Below are positions 35,991 to 43,354 of a stretch of 64,000 nucleotides of DNA, piece by piece. Under the pieces are notes generated by a model. That model saw only the letters and a program-made list of their open reading frames with translations. It made no database searches and was not told the origin of the DNA. The translations under genes were made by a program, and so were the position numbers. The DNA is from an uncultured Bacteroides sp. (GTDB taxonomy: Bacteria > Bacteroidota > Bacteroidia > Cytophagales > Cyclobacteriaceae). The stretch spans positions 62,001 through 126,000 of the forward strand of contig CABHOV010000067.1 in the NCBI GenBank assembly GCA_902168185.1, given 5' to 3'. Position 1 is the first letter of the stretch, and the number at the start of each line of letters is the position of its first letter.

Positions 35991-35998
35991 CAAAAATA
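35991..35998 (-). promoter_or_regulatory. possible fumC -7 promoter element
   Basis: On the minus strand this reads TATTTTTG, matching TAnnTTTG, 22 bases from the fumC start. An upstream TTTTG is present but only 13 bases away, shorter than the usual spacing. Confidence 0.45.
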
Positions 35999-36092
35999 TA
36001 GGAAGCTGTCACAAAAGCGAAACTATTGGCTGTTGATCAGGATTCATTGCGCGAAGGTGTTGCTTTTACTCACCTTTATGCATTATCAAACA

Positions 36093-36878
36093 ATGAAATT
36101 TATGATACTGAAAACGGTAAAACTCTTTCTGATTGGCCTTACAACGGTTTTTTTGGTGAGTTGTGACTCTGATGAAAAAACAGCAAAGGTTCAAATCAGT
36201 TTAACGGATGCTCCTGGCGATTATCAGGAGGTAAACGTTGACATTCAAGGAGTGGAAGTTCATGTTGGTGAAGACGAAAATTCTGGCTGGAAATCTCTGG
36301 CTGTTGATAAAGGAGTATATAATCTTCTTGAATTGACAAACGGACTTGATACCTTATTAGGAGAGATTGAAATACCTGCTGGTAAAATCTCTCAAGTACG
36401 ATTAATCCTCGGTGATGAAAACACTATTAAAGTGAACGGTGAAGTTTTTGACTTGGGCACTCCCAGTGCACAACAGTCCGGTTTAAAATTACAAGTACAT
36501 CAAACTTTGGCAGAAGGAATAACCTATAAAATTCTGTTGGACTTTGATGTTGCGCGTTCCATTGTAACAACAGGAAACGGAAGCTATAAATTGAAACCTG
36601 TTATCCGCACTATTACTGAAGCGCAAGACGGAGCGATCAAAGGAATTGTTGTTCCTGCAGAATCTACTCCGGCCATTTATGCGATCAGTGGAATTGATAC
36701 AGTGGGCACAACCTATACTGATGCTTCAGGACATTTCTTGATCAGAGGTTTACCAACCGGTTCGTACGTTGTTTCGTTTGAACCAAACGTAAAATATCTT
36801 TCAACACAAAAAGAAGGTGTACAAGTATCTGTTGGAAGCGTTACAGATCTAGGTACAGTTACGCTAGGCCTTGATTAG
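36093..36878 (+). CDS. DUF4382 lipoprotein with carboxypeptidase-regulatory-like domain
   Basis: Start options are ATGs at 36078, 36093 and 36102; all keep the lipoprotein signal, and 36093 (M-K-F-M-I-L-K-T-V-K) is taken. The lipobox L-V-S-C places the lipidated Cys at residue 24. A DUF4382 domain follows (V-Q-I-S-L-T-D-A-P-G-D-Y, V-N-V-D-I-Q-G-V-E-V-H, L-G-D-E-N-T-I), then a C-terminal Ig-like/carboxypeptidase-regulatory domain (G-T-T-Y-T-D-A-S-G-H-F-L-I-R-G-L-P-T-G-S-Y). It is anchored to the outer or inner membrane; DUF4382 function is unknown. It ends on a terminator shared with a convergent gene. Confidence 0.88.
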   Translation: MKFMILKTVKLFLIGLTTVFLVSCDSDEKTAKVQISLTDAPGDYQEVNVDIQGVEVHVGEDENSGWKSLAVDKGVYNLLELTNGLDTLLGEIEIPAGKISQVRLILGDENTIKVNGEVFDLGTPSAQQSGLKLQVHQTLAEGITYKILLDFDVARSIVTTGNGSYKLKPVIRTITEAQDGAIKGIVVPAESTPAIYAISGIDTVGTTYTDASGHFLIRGLPTGSYVVSFEPNVKYLSTQKEGVQVSVGSVTDLGTVTLGLD

Positions 36879-36897
36879 AACCAGGTATATATTTATT

Positions 36898-36935
36898 AAA
36901 AGAGGCTCGTCACAATGGCGAGCCTCTTTTTTTAT
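36898..36935. terminator. bidirectional intrinsic terminator
   Basis: AAAAGAGGCTCG (36898-36909) pairs with CGAGCCTCTTTT (36919-36930) around a nine-base loop, followed by more T residues. It overlaps the last codons of the minus-strand binding-protein gene. Confidence 0.9.
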
Positions 36936-37765
36936 CGTACCAGGTTTAGAAAAGTAGAACCCAGATTGTCGGCAATAATTTTTTTATAGCGAACACTTTT
37001 ACGGTAGTCGTTTGTCAGAAACTCATTCCATACCTGATCCCAATCTGTCTGCTTAGCCATAATAAATCCAAGCTCTTCAGCACTTCCGAGGTCTACATCG
37101 TGCCTTTTTACAGGAAGTTTTTTACGGACCACACCAACATACTCTGTGAAATCCAGAATGGAAAATACCTTGGTGTTGGAAGAAAGATTTTTAATGACGC
37201 TTTCGCTTGATGGAGCGTATACTACATTTAGCTGTGGATAATATTGTTTCTTGATTTTATCAATATACTTCACATGTGTGCTCCCGGTAATTACTTGGGC
37301 CGTAAAACCTTGAAAGGTTTTTGGAAGATCTTCCAATTTGGTTAATGCTGGTGTCTTTTGATTCGTGAGTAATACCAACTGCGTTGTCATAAAAGGAGGA
37401 CTGAACTTCATAATTTTTTTCCGCTCATCCGTGATGCTGGTGTTCGTTACTCCTAGAATGTTAGGCGTTGATTGCGAGACTTTAAGGAAGGTCGAGAAAT
37501 CATGCTCTTCACCTGCATAGTTAATCGTGAGGTTTGCTCCGTGCTTTGTCTTTACGTATTCGGCAAAATCGGAGAGTATATCTACGCAAACACCCTTCAT
37601 CTTACCGTTCACATTTTGAATAAGACCTGCCTGATCATAGTATACAATCGTTAGCATTCCTGATCCTTTCGATTTTACTTTCGACCAACTGTCTCCGGTA
37701 TATTTTTGAGCTATAGAAGATATACTGAACACAAAGCTCAGCAACACTAAACTAAAATACTTCAT
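36932..37765 (-). CDS. periplasmic substrate-binding protein, family 3 type
   Basis: This 277-residue protein has a signal peptide ending near residue 19 (S-I-A-Q) and the bilobal SBP_bac_3 pattern: L-T-I-V-Y-Y-D-Q-A-G, G-V-C-V-D-I-L-S-D-F, F-S-P-P-F-M-T-T-Q-L-V and L-E-D-L-P-K-T-F-Q-G-F-T-A-Q-V-I-T-G-S-T. Such domains bind amino acids or related small solutes. No ABC permease, ATPase or sensor domain adjoins it, so it could be an orphan receptor or have a non-transport role. Its end overlaps the terminator it shares with the DUF4382 gene. Confidence 0.85.
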   Translation of the reverse strand: MKYFSLVLLSFVFSISSIAQKYTGDSWSKVKSKGSGMLTIVYYDQAGLIQNVNGKMKGVCVDILSDFAEYVKTKHGANLTINYAGEEHDFSTFLKVSQSTPNILGVTNTSITDERKKIMKFSPPFMTTQLVLLTNQKTPALTKLEDLPKTFQGFTAQVITGSTHVKYIDKIKKQYYPQLNVVYAPSSESVIKNLSSNTKVFSILDFTEYVGVVRKKLPVKRHDVDLGSAEELGFIMAKQTDWDQVWNEFLTNDYRKSVRYKKIIADNLGSTFLNLVR

Positions 37766-37826
37766 AAGGGGTGATATAGGCTACATTATCTATCGCTAAG
37801 ATAAGGGAAATGCCAACACACCAAAA

Positions 37827-38225
37827 TTATATAGCACTTTGTTTCGAACGGATAAACCGTTTATCGATCCATTGTAATACCAGAATGAAGGCGATGCCAA
37901 ACAGAGCGACACCTTTATAACGAGATATACCTTCAAGAAATCCTGCCTCAAGTTTAAATTCCGTCATTGAAATAGATACGATCAAAGTAACGATGAGTAA
38001 AAAGATTCCGGCGCACATCCAGATATATTCATGCCTTGCCGATTGAGCTTGTTGTTGCTGAATTTTACCGATGACCTTCGCAGCAAAGGACGCCGGCAAA
38101 ACAAAATCAGGTTCTTTTTCAAGTGCGTTGAAAATTTTCCGGAAAATTTTTTCATCAGCGTCATTGCTCGTAACAGGCAATCCCGCTTCAATTTTTTCCT
38201 GTATAGTTTTATCTGCTTCACTCAT
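37827..38225 (-). CDS. small membrane protein, likely anti-sigma partner of the ECF sigma factor
   Basis: The 132-residue start at 38225 is chosen because its ATG overlaps the sigma factor stop in ATGA. The N-terminal half is cytoplasmic and charged, with a helix at about 24-60 (F-R-K-I-F-N-A-L-E-K-E-P-D-F-V-L-P-A-S-F). Two hydrophobic helices follow at about 68-90 and 103-120. The position directly after, and coupled to, an ECF sigma gene, and the soluble-plus-membrane layout, suggest an anti-sigma factor. I do not see a clear zinc-binding HxxxCxxC motif, so this is contextual. Confidence 0.75.
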   Translation of the reverse strand: MSEADKTIQEKIEAGLPVTSNDADEKIFRKIFNALEKEPDFVLPASFAAKVIGKIQQQQAQSARHEYIWMCAGIFLLIVTLIVSISMTEFKLEAGFLEGISRYKGVALFGIAFILVLQWIDKRFIRSKQSAI

Positions 38226-38785
38226 AACCATTCTTCTTTAACACTATATTTCTTTACTTTCTCTTTTAAGAGTGTTCGTGCTCTGAAAATATAATTTTTT
38301 ACTGTGCCCTCTGGCATATTGGTAACTACTCCGATCTCCTCATACGTCATTCCTTCCTGATGATAAAGTATCAAAACTGTTTTATAGTTCACAGGAAGTT
38401 CATCCACCAATTTTAATACAAAAACGTCCAGGTCTTTTTCTTCCATTAATGATTCAGGACTCTCTTCATTCACAAAATACGCTGAGAAGCTTTCCTCTTC
38501 AGGTATTTCACTGAACGGTATTTTATTCTTTCGCATGTGGTTGATCGCATGGCGATACGCAATGGTTGCGATCCACGTGGAAAGTTTAGATTGAAAATTA
38601 AACTCTCCAAGCTTTTCATATACTTTCAAGAATACATCCTGACAAAGTTCTTCACGCTCTTCGTCATTTTTCACTAGCCTGCTAATCATATGCGCAACAA
38701 GCCTTTCATGCTGTCGGATCAACTGCGTGAAGGCTTGCATATCTCCTCGTATAATTCTAGAGATTAGCGTCCGGTCGTCTATCAT
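38222..38785 (-). CDS. ECF-type RNA polymerase sigma factor
   Basis: This 187-residue sigma-70 family protein has only regions 2 and 4. Region 2 contains E-L-C-Q-D-V-F-L-K-V-Y and the -10 recognition/melting helix K-L-S-T-W-I-A-T-I-A-Y-R-H-A-I-N at about 68-83. Region 4 contains L-P-V-N-Y-K-T-V-L-I-L-Y-H-Q-E-G-M-T-Y-E-E-I and M-P-E-G-T-V-K-N-Y-I-F-R-A-R at about 150-165. The ATG at 38785 is preferred: the longer frame to 38800 begins TTG inside the promoter -10. The start lies only about 8 bases after the -10 hexamer, so the mRNA may be almost leaderless. It is coupled to the downstream membrane protein gene. Confidence 0.92.
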   Translation of the reverse strand: MIDDRTLISRIIRGDMQAFTQLIRQHERLVAHMISRLVKNDEEREELCQDVFLKVYEKLGEFNFQSKLSTWIATIAYRHAINHMRKNKIPFSEIPEEESFSAYFVNEESPESLMEEKDLDVFVLKLVDELPVNYKTVLILYHQEGMTYEEIGVVTNMPEGTVKNYIFRARTLLKEKVKKYSVKEEWL

Positions 38786-38792
38786 TGGGTTG

Positions 38793-38826
38793 TTAGACAA
38801 GTGTAGATTAAAAGATGTTGCAGGAA
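38793..38826 (-). promoter_or_regulatory. ECF-type promoter of the sigma factor gene (autoregulatory candidate)
   Basis: On the minus strand, TTCCTGCAACATCTT (38826-38812) is followed by GTCTAA (38798-38793). TGCAAC to GTCTAA spacing is 18 bases. The same box and spacing occur on the opposite strand in this intergenic region, which argues for one sigma factor recognising both. Confidence 0.7.
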
Positions 38827-38884
38827 AATAGTAAAATGTTTTAGAGTCAAAATATCAAAACCTTAGTATTCCGAAAGTTTAAAA

Positions 38885-38918
38885 TTCCTGCAACATCTTG
38901 TCCTGGACCTGTGTCTTA
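38885..38918 (+). promoter_or_regulatory. ECF-type promoter of the divergent membrane protein gene
   Basis: TTCCTGCAACATCTT (38885-38899) is followed by GTCTTA (38913-38918). TGCAAC to GTCTTA spacing is 18 bases. It is a 15-base exact copy, in inverted orientation, of the box in front of the sigma factor gene. Confidence 0.7.
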
Positions 38919-38958
38919 CGCCATAAAACAATTCGAAAACTTTAACACATACAATATT

Positions 38959-39297
38959 ATGGAACACGTACTCATGCCAATCGCAATTTTTGGGAGCTTC
39001 GGAACAACCCTGTATTTCTTCACGAAAGTGCTTACAGACTATATTCTTAAAAAGAAGATGATTGAAAAAGGTTTTGTGAACGAAGAGAGCCAATCTATTT
39101 TTAAAGATTATAGCGCAGAGAATAAGTACTCATCTTTAAAGTGGGGGTTGATCGCTTTCTTCTCCGGAATCTCATTAATCCTTATGGACTACCTGGATGT
39201 TCGTCCTGACTCAACGCTTCCATACGGAATTTTTGCAGTTGCTTTATCCCTTGGATTTCTCATCTATTACTTCCTGGTAAAGAAATTTACCAAGTAA
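38959..39297 (+). CDS. small membrane protein (DUF6249-like), ECF-regulon candidate
   Basis: The 112-residue start at 38959 (M-E-H-V-L-M-P-I-A-I-F-G) opens the first hydrophobic helix, and an upstream GTG at 38911 lies within the -10. There are three helices at about residues 5-25, 58-76 and 84-103, with a charged cytoplasmic loop at about 27-55. The layout resembles small Bacteroidota proteins of the DUF6249 type that are encoded next to ECF sigma factors. It is divergent from the sigma gene and has a matching promoter, so it is likely a target of that sigma factor. Function unknown. Confidence 0.8.
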   Translation: MEHVLMPIAIFGSFGTTLYFFTKVLTDYILKKKMIEKGFVNEESQSIFKDYSAENKYSSLKWGLIAFFSGISLILMDYLDVRPDSTLPYGIFAVALSLGFLIYYFLVKKFTK

Positions 39298-39352
39298 TCG
39301 CGAAGTATATCTTCTCTTTTTCAAAGACCTTCTCATTTTTCATTTCATTTTT

Positions 39353-41782
39353 ATGATCAGGAATTATATCCAGGTTGCTCTGCGCAGCTTGCGCAGGCAT
39401 AAATTTTTTTCATTCATCAATATTTTTGGTCTCGCGATCAGCATGTCTGTTTGCCTTGGCATTATGATGTTAGTGGCTGATCAAATGATGGCCGATCGTT
39501 ATAACACAAAACGTGATCGGATATATCGAGTGGTTACTCGATACCTTAATGCAGATGGATCTACTTCCGGCAATGATTACGCGACATCGCCACAACCTAT
39601 AGCGCAATCTCTTTTAGACGATTATACCGGAGTTTCGAAAGCTGTTCGTATTCGCAGAAAGTTTGGAAACAATTGGATGGAGTTAGACCCCGGGCGAGAT
39701 ATAAATATTCCGTTGTCAGGATTTTTTGTTGATGCAGATGCATTGGATGTTTTTGAATATGAACTGGAGCATGGAAATCCTAAGACAGCTCTACGAGATC
39801 CATACTCTGTTGTTCTTACAAAAAAAGCAGCCAGAAAATTATTCAAGGTTAGCAATCCTGTAGGGGAAGTAATCAAGGTAGGAAAGCTCGGTGAGTATAA
39901 AGTCACAGGTGTTATAAAAGAGTCCAATCACAAATCACATATTGTCTTCGAAGGATTGGCGTCCTACTCCACTATTAAAAGTTTAGAGGCCGACAGTACT
40001 TTTGAAAGCAGTGATTCCGGGTGGGATAATTTTACATCCGGATGGGTTTATCTTTTATTGGAGGAAGGACATTCTCCTCAAGAAATTGAAAGCCATCTGA
40101 ACGATATCGTTAAAAAACGAGAAGCAAAAAATGGTGACAAAAAAAGTGAACGTACAACGAAGTATTATCTTCAGAATATTTCAAGCATAACACCGGGAGC
40201 ATTCATTAATAATCCCATTGGTCCATTTATGCCGATGATCTTTGTTTACTTTTTTGGTGGACTTGCGCTCATCATTATGATAACGTCTTGTTTTAACTAT
40301 ACCAATCTTTCAATCGCTCGTGCGTTAACGCGCGCGAAAGAAATAGGTGTGAGAAAAGTGAACGGTGCACATCGCTATCAAATATTTGTACAATTTATTT
40401 CTGAAGCAGTTGTTATAGCACTCTTCGCGCTGGGGCTTGCTCTCTTATTCTTACAAGCTGTAAAACCGTTCATGCTAAACCTTCGCTTCGCCCAAGCATT
40501 GAAATGGGATCTCGAAGAAAATGTTTATGTATATATAGTCTTCCTGTTGTTCAGCATTTGTATCGGATTGCTCGCAGGTTTTTTTCCCGCTGTAATACTT
40601 TCAAAATTTCAGCCGGCAAAAGTGTTGAAGAATATAGGAGGGATGAAGTTGCTCTCAAAAATGGGCTTGCGTAAATCTTTGCTTGTAGTTCAATTTAGCC
40701 TTTCATTAATTTTCATAGTCTCTGTTCTTATACTATACAACCAACTTCAACTTTTTGTAAGGGCCGATCACGGTTTCGATATGGCAAACAAGATCAGCAT
40801 TCAGCTAAACAACACATCTTATACAACACTGAAAGCTCAGCTTGCTACCTATAGTAATATCGAAAATATATCAGCAGCATCACATATACCGGCAACCGGC
40901 ATTACCTATGGCGATGATTTCAAAAAGGAAACAAGCGATAAAGATGTTGTAATGGTAGACTACTTCAGTGTAGATGAGCAATACCTCGACAACATGAGCA
41001 TAGCATTGTTGGCGGGAACGAATTTTGATCAACAGGCCGTTGAAAAAAATAAGCACTCCATTATTCTTAATGAAGAAGCTGTAAAGAGTTTTCATCTTAA
41101 CTCGCCGCACGATGCCATCGGAGAATTTATCTATTTGAATTCTGACTCATCAAAATTTGAGATCATTGGTGTTGTAAAAAATTACAATCACCAGATGATG
41201 GTGAGCAAAGTTCAAGCGATGGCATTGCGCTATAACCCTGATCAATTTTATACGCTCCAGGTAAAGTATACCGGAAGTCATGAAAATGCAGTGAAGAACA
41301 TTGAATCTGCATGGGTAAAAATCAATCCGTCCCTTAAAATTGACTATAAGAATTTCGATGAAGAGATCCGGTCGTTCTACAAAACTATATTCAGTGACTT
41401 TGTGAACATCATCGGTGTGATTGCTTTTATGGCTATCGTTATTTCATGTCTTGGTTTGTTAGGAATGGCTACCTACGCGACAGAAACAAGACTAAAAGAA
41501 ATTTCAATTCGTAAAGTTTTAGGATCGAGTGACGGTGCATTGGTGCTGCTACTCTCAAAAGGTTTCGCTTCATTGCTTGCTATAGCAATTGTTCTTGCTG
41601 TGCCTGCTGCATGGTTCATCAATAATTTATGGTTACAATTAATCGCCTATCGAACTGAGTTAAGCATTGGCGTGATTGGCACAAGTGTATTAATTCTCAT
41701 TTTGCTTGGAGGCATTACGATCGGGTCGCAAACTATACGGGCAGCATTCGCCAATCCTGTTGATAACTTGAAAAACGATTAA
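39353..41782 (+). CDS. FtsX/MacB-type ABC transporter permease
   Basis: The 809 residues have the duplicated MacB architecture: a helix at about 20-42, an N-terminal periplasmic MacB_PCD domain (about 45-250), and three helices at about 285-450 with an FtsX domain (A-L-T-R-A-K-E-I-G-V-R-K-V-N-G-A, the classic cytoplasmic loop). A second periplasmic domain (about 465-670) and a final FtsX domain follow, containing the loop R-L-K-E-I-S-I-R-K-V-L-G-S-S. Such permeases work with an ABC ATPase in mechanotransmission or export, but none is adjacent. Orphan copies are abundant in Bacteroidota. The gene end overlaps the convergent comF remnant by four bases. Confidence 0.93.
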   Translation: MIRNYIQVALRSLRRHKFFSFINIFGLAISMSVCLGIMMLVADQMMADRYNTKRDRIYRVVTRYLNADGSTSGNDYATSPQPIAQSLLDDYTGVSKAVRIRRKFGNNWMELDPGRDINIPLSGFFVDADALDVFEYELEHGNPKTALRDPYSVVLTKKAARKLFKVSNPVGEVIKVGKLGEYKVTGVIKESNHKSHIVFEGLASYSTIKSLEADSTFESSDSGWDNFTSGWVYLLLEEGHSPQEIESHLNDIVKKREAKNGDKKSERTTKYYLQNISSITPGAFINNPIGPFMPMIFVYFFGGLALIIMITSCFNYTNLSIARALTRAKEIGVRKVNGAHRYQIFVQFISEAVVIALFALGLALLFLQAVKPFMLNLRFAQALKWDLEENVYVYIVFLLFSICIGLLAGFFPAVILSKFQPAKVLKNIGGMKLLSKMGLRKSLLVVQFSLSLIFIVSVLILYNQLQLFVRADHGFDMANKISIQLNNTSYTTLKAQLATYSNIENISAASHIPATGITYGDDFKKETSDKDVVMVDYFSVDEQYLDNMSIALLAGTNFDQQAVEKNKHSIILNEEAVKSFHLNSPHDAIGEFIYLNSDSSKFEIIGVVKNYNHQMMVSKVQAMALRYNPDQFYTLQVKYTGSHENAVKNIESAWVKINPSLKIDYKNFDEEIRSFYKTIFSDFVNIIGVIAFMAIVISCLGLLGMATYATETRLKEISIRKVLGSSDGALVLLLSKGFASLLAIAIVLAVPAAWFINNLWLQLIAYRTELSIGVIGTSVLILILLGGITIGSQTIRAAFANPVDNLKND

Positions 41783-42476
41783 GCTTCAGCAATACATACT
41801 ATACTAATTTCTGCACAGCCATTTTGTTTAAGCACATGAGCGCATGCTTCAATAGTAGCTCCTGTTGTTATAACGTCATCCACCAGAAGGATTCTCTTAC
41901 CTTTTACTGTAAGAGGATCTTTCACATGGAAAACTTCACTTACATTTTGCCAGCGATTGAGTTTTGATTTCTTCGTTTGCGTTTCAGTTTTAATTTTCCT
42001 GGAAAGGATTCCATCCGAAAAAGGCACGCTAAGCTTTTGAGATAAACCTTCTGCAAACTTTGCACTCTGATTATAACCACGCTTTCTCTTTCGCGAAGCA
42101 TGAAGCGGAACAGGAATTATCAGATCAGACTTTTCCATTTCAGAATCCTGAATTCTTTGACCTACACTTTGCCCAGCAAAATACCGACTTCTGGTCTGTT
42201 TTTATATTTCAATGCATGAAGCAAATGTTGAACACGACTACTTTTGGCAAACTTAAAAAGAGCCACGGCATGTGTTAATTCAAATCGATTCGATAGTCTT
42301 ACTTGAAGTGAGTTTTGAATTTCCTTGTGGTGATTGGTTTGAGGCATTTCCAATATACAACGCGTACAAACCAGGTCTTCACCTTTTGCCAACGAATCAG
42401 AACAAGCAACACAACAATTTGGGAAGAATAGAGAAACGAAATCCGAGAATAATTCGGTGATCAAAGAATTAGCCAT
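41779..42476 (-). pseudogene. comF: ComF family phosphoribosyltransferase-like protein, broken by a frameshift
   Basis: Two minus-strand frames together form one ComF protein. The first (42476-42162) has the N-terminal zinc-ribbon type cysteines (F-P-N-C-C-V-A-C, C-T-R-C) and ends L-L-G-K-V-stop. The second (to 41779) contains I-I-P-V-P-L-H, K-R-G-Y-N-Q-S and the PRPP-binding L-L-V-D-D-V-I-T-T-G-A-T. In the second frame, sequence before its first ATG also reads sensibly (G-Q-S-V-G-Q-R-I-Q-D-S-E). Total length 698 is one base short of a multiple of three, pointing to a single-base loss near 42178-42195. Full ComF proteins are DNA-uptake or phosphoribosyltransferase-like. Either a true pseudogene or an assembly error. 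Confidence 0.8.
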
Positions 42477-42484
42477 TTTAGAAA

Positions 42485-42492
42485 TATATTTG
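42485..42492 (+). promoter_or_regulatory. possible -7 promoter element for the CMD-family gene
   Basis: TATATTTG matches TAnnTTTG exactly, 42 bases upstream of the ATG at 42535. A -33 partner is not clear. Confidence 0.4.
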
Positions 42493-42534
42493 CCTGCAAC
42501 TGTGTTTCTTAAAAATAATAAATCAAAATAAATT

Positions 42535-42876
42535 ATGGGACTCGTTCAGGACTTTAATACATATCGTAGTAAAATGAATGACAAGATCATGGACTCTGAT
42601 AGCCTGATCATTAAACGAATATTCAACTTAGATACAAATGCTTATGCGGAAGGGCATCTTGATGTAAAATCAAAAGAGCTCATCGGGTTAACATGTTCAC
42701 TCGTTCTTCGCTGTGATGATTGCGTTCGCTATCATTTGGGTAAATGTAAAGAGGTAGGATTTTCTACTGAAGAAGTTCATGAGGCAATGGGAGTTGCAAC
42801 ACTTGTTGGCGGTACGATAGTAATTCCACACTTGCGCAGAGCGTTTGAATATTGGGAGGAACTTCAAAATGTTTAA
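42535..42876 (+). CDS. carboxymuconolactone decarboxylase (AhpD-like) family protein
   Basis: This 113-residue helical protein has the AhpD-type redox motif C60-D-D-C63-V-R-Y-H67 at the start of the CMD helix, followed by G-F-S-T-E-E-V-H-E-A-M-G-V-A-T-L-V-G-G. Members are peroxidase/disulfide enzymes or decarboxylases. The CxxC-x3-H motif supports thiol redox chemistry over decarboxylation. Its stop overlaps the next gene by eight bases, so the two are translated together. Confidence 0.9.
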   Translation: MGLVQDFNTYRSKMNDKIMDSDSLIIKRIFNLDTNAYAEGHLDVKSKELIGLTCSLVLRCDDCVRYHLGKCKEVGFSTEEVHEAMGVATLVGGTIVIPHLRRAFEYWEELQNV

Positions 42877-43243
42877 AAGAGATTTAGACTTAGAACGTAC
42901 TTGGGCAGCATTACTGTCCGGCATTGAAAGCATGCTCGGAAAAAGACCGAAAGATTTAAATGCTGTTCTTTTTTTGATTGGTGTGCAGGAGCTTGGAAGA
43001 GGCAAAAAAGTTTTCAGCAAGGAAGAGAAGCAAGACCTGATGCACATCGGCATTTGCAAAGTGCTGAGTTATTCCGGCTACTATATTTTAGAAGGTTTAG
43101 ATAAAGAAGGCTGGCCGCATTGGAAACTAATAAAAAAGCTGCCACACTTTGATTTGCTGGAACAAGAGAAGCTTCTAAAAATGCATGTGATTGAATACTT
43201 CGAAAAAGAGTTTGACTGGTTAAAGCCGGAGCACATTCAATAG
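42869..43243 (+). CDS. conserved-looking hypothetical protein coupled to the CMD-family gene
   Basis: The 124-residue start at 42869 overlaps the upstream stop by eight bases; an earlier in-frame start eight codons up lies inside the CMD gene. The protein is soluble and mostly helical, with a segment D-L-N-A-V-L-F-L-I-G-V-Q-E-L-G-R-G at about 30-46 and C-terminal Y-F-E-K-E-F-D-W-L-K-P-E. No signal or membrane helix. I do not recognise a family. Tight coupling to a thiol-redox gene suggests a shared pathway. Confidence 0.75.
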   Translation: MFKRDLDLERTWAALLSGIESMLGKRPKDLNAVLFLIGVQELGRGKKVFSKEEKQDLMHIGICKVLSYSGYYILEGLDKEGWPHWKLIKKLPHFDLLEQEKLLKMHVIEYFEKEFDWLKPEHIQ

Positions 43244-43354
43244 CCATTGTTCGGTTTATACCATCGCTTTGCTTTGAAGATTACGAGCGGCTATCTTAGA
43301 AGCTTCTCAACTTTAAATCAGGTTGTTGCGTTTTGATAATAAACGGATAAATAT

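Noticed and set aside
36932-37765. Amino-acid ABC importer component
   Set aside because: No permease or ATPase is linked, so only the binding-protein fold is claimed.
39622-39927. 101-codon minus-strand frame inside the FtsX-type permease
   Set aside because: Antisense shadow; the permease frame is intact and matches its family.
42140-42200. Programmed -1 frameshift in comF
   Set aside because: No XXXYYYZ slippery heptamer or following stem-loop was seen, so mutation or sequencing error is more likely.
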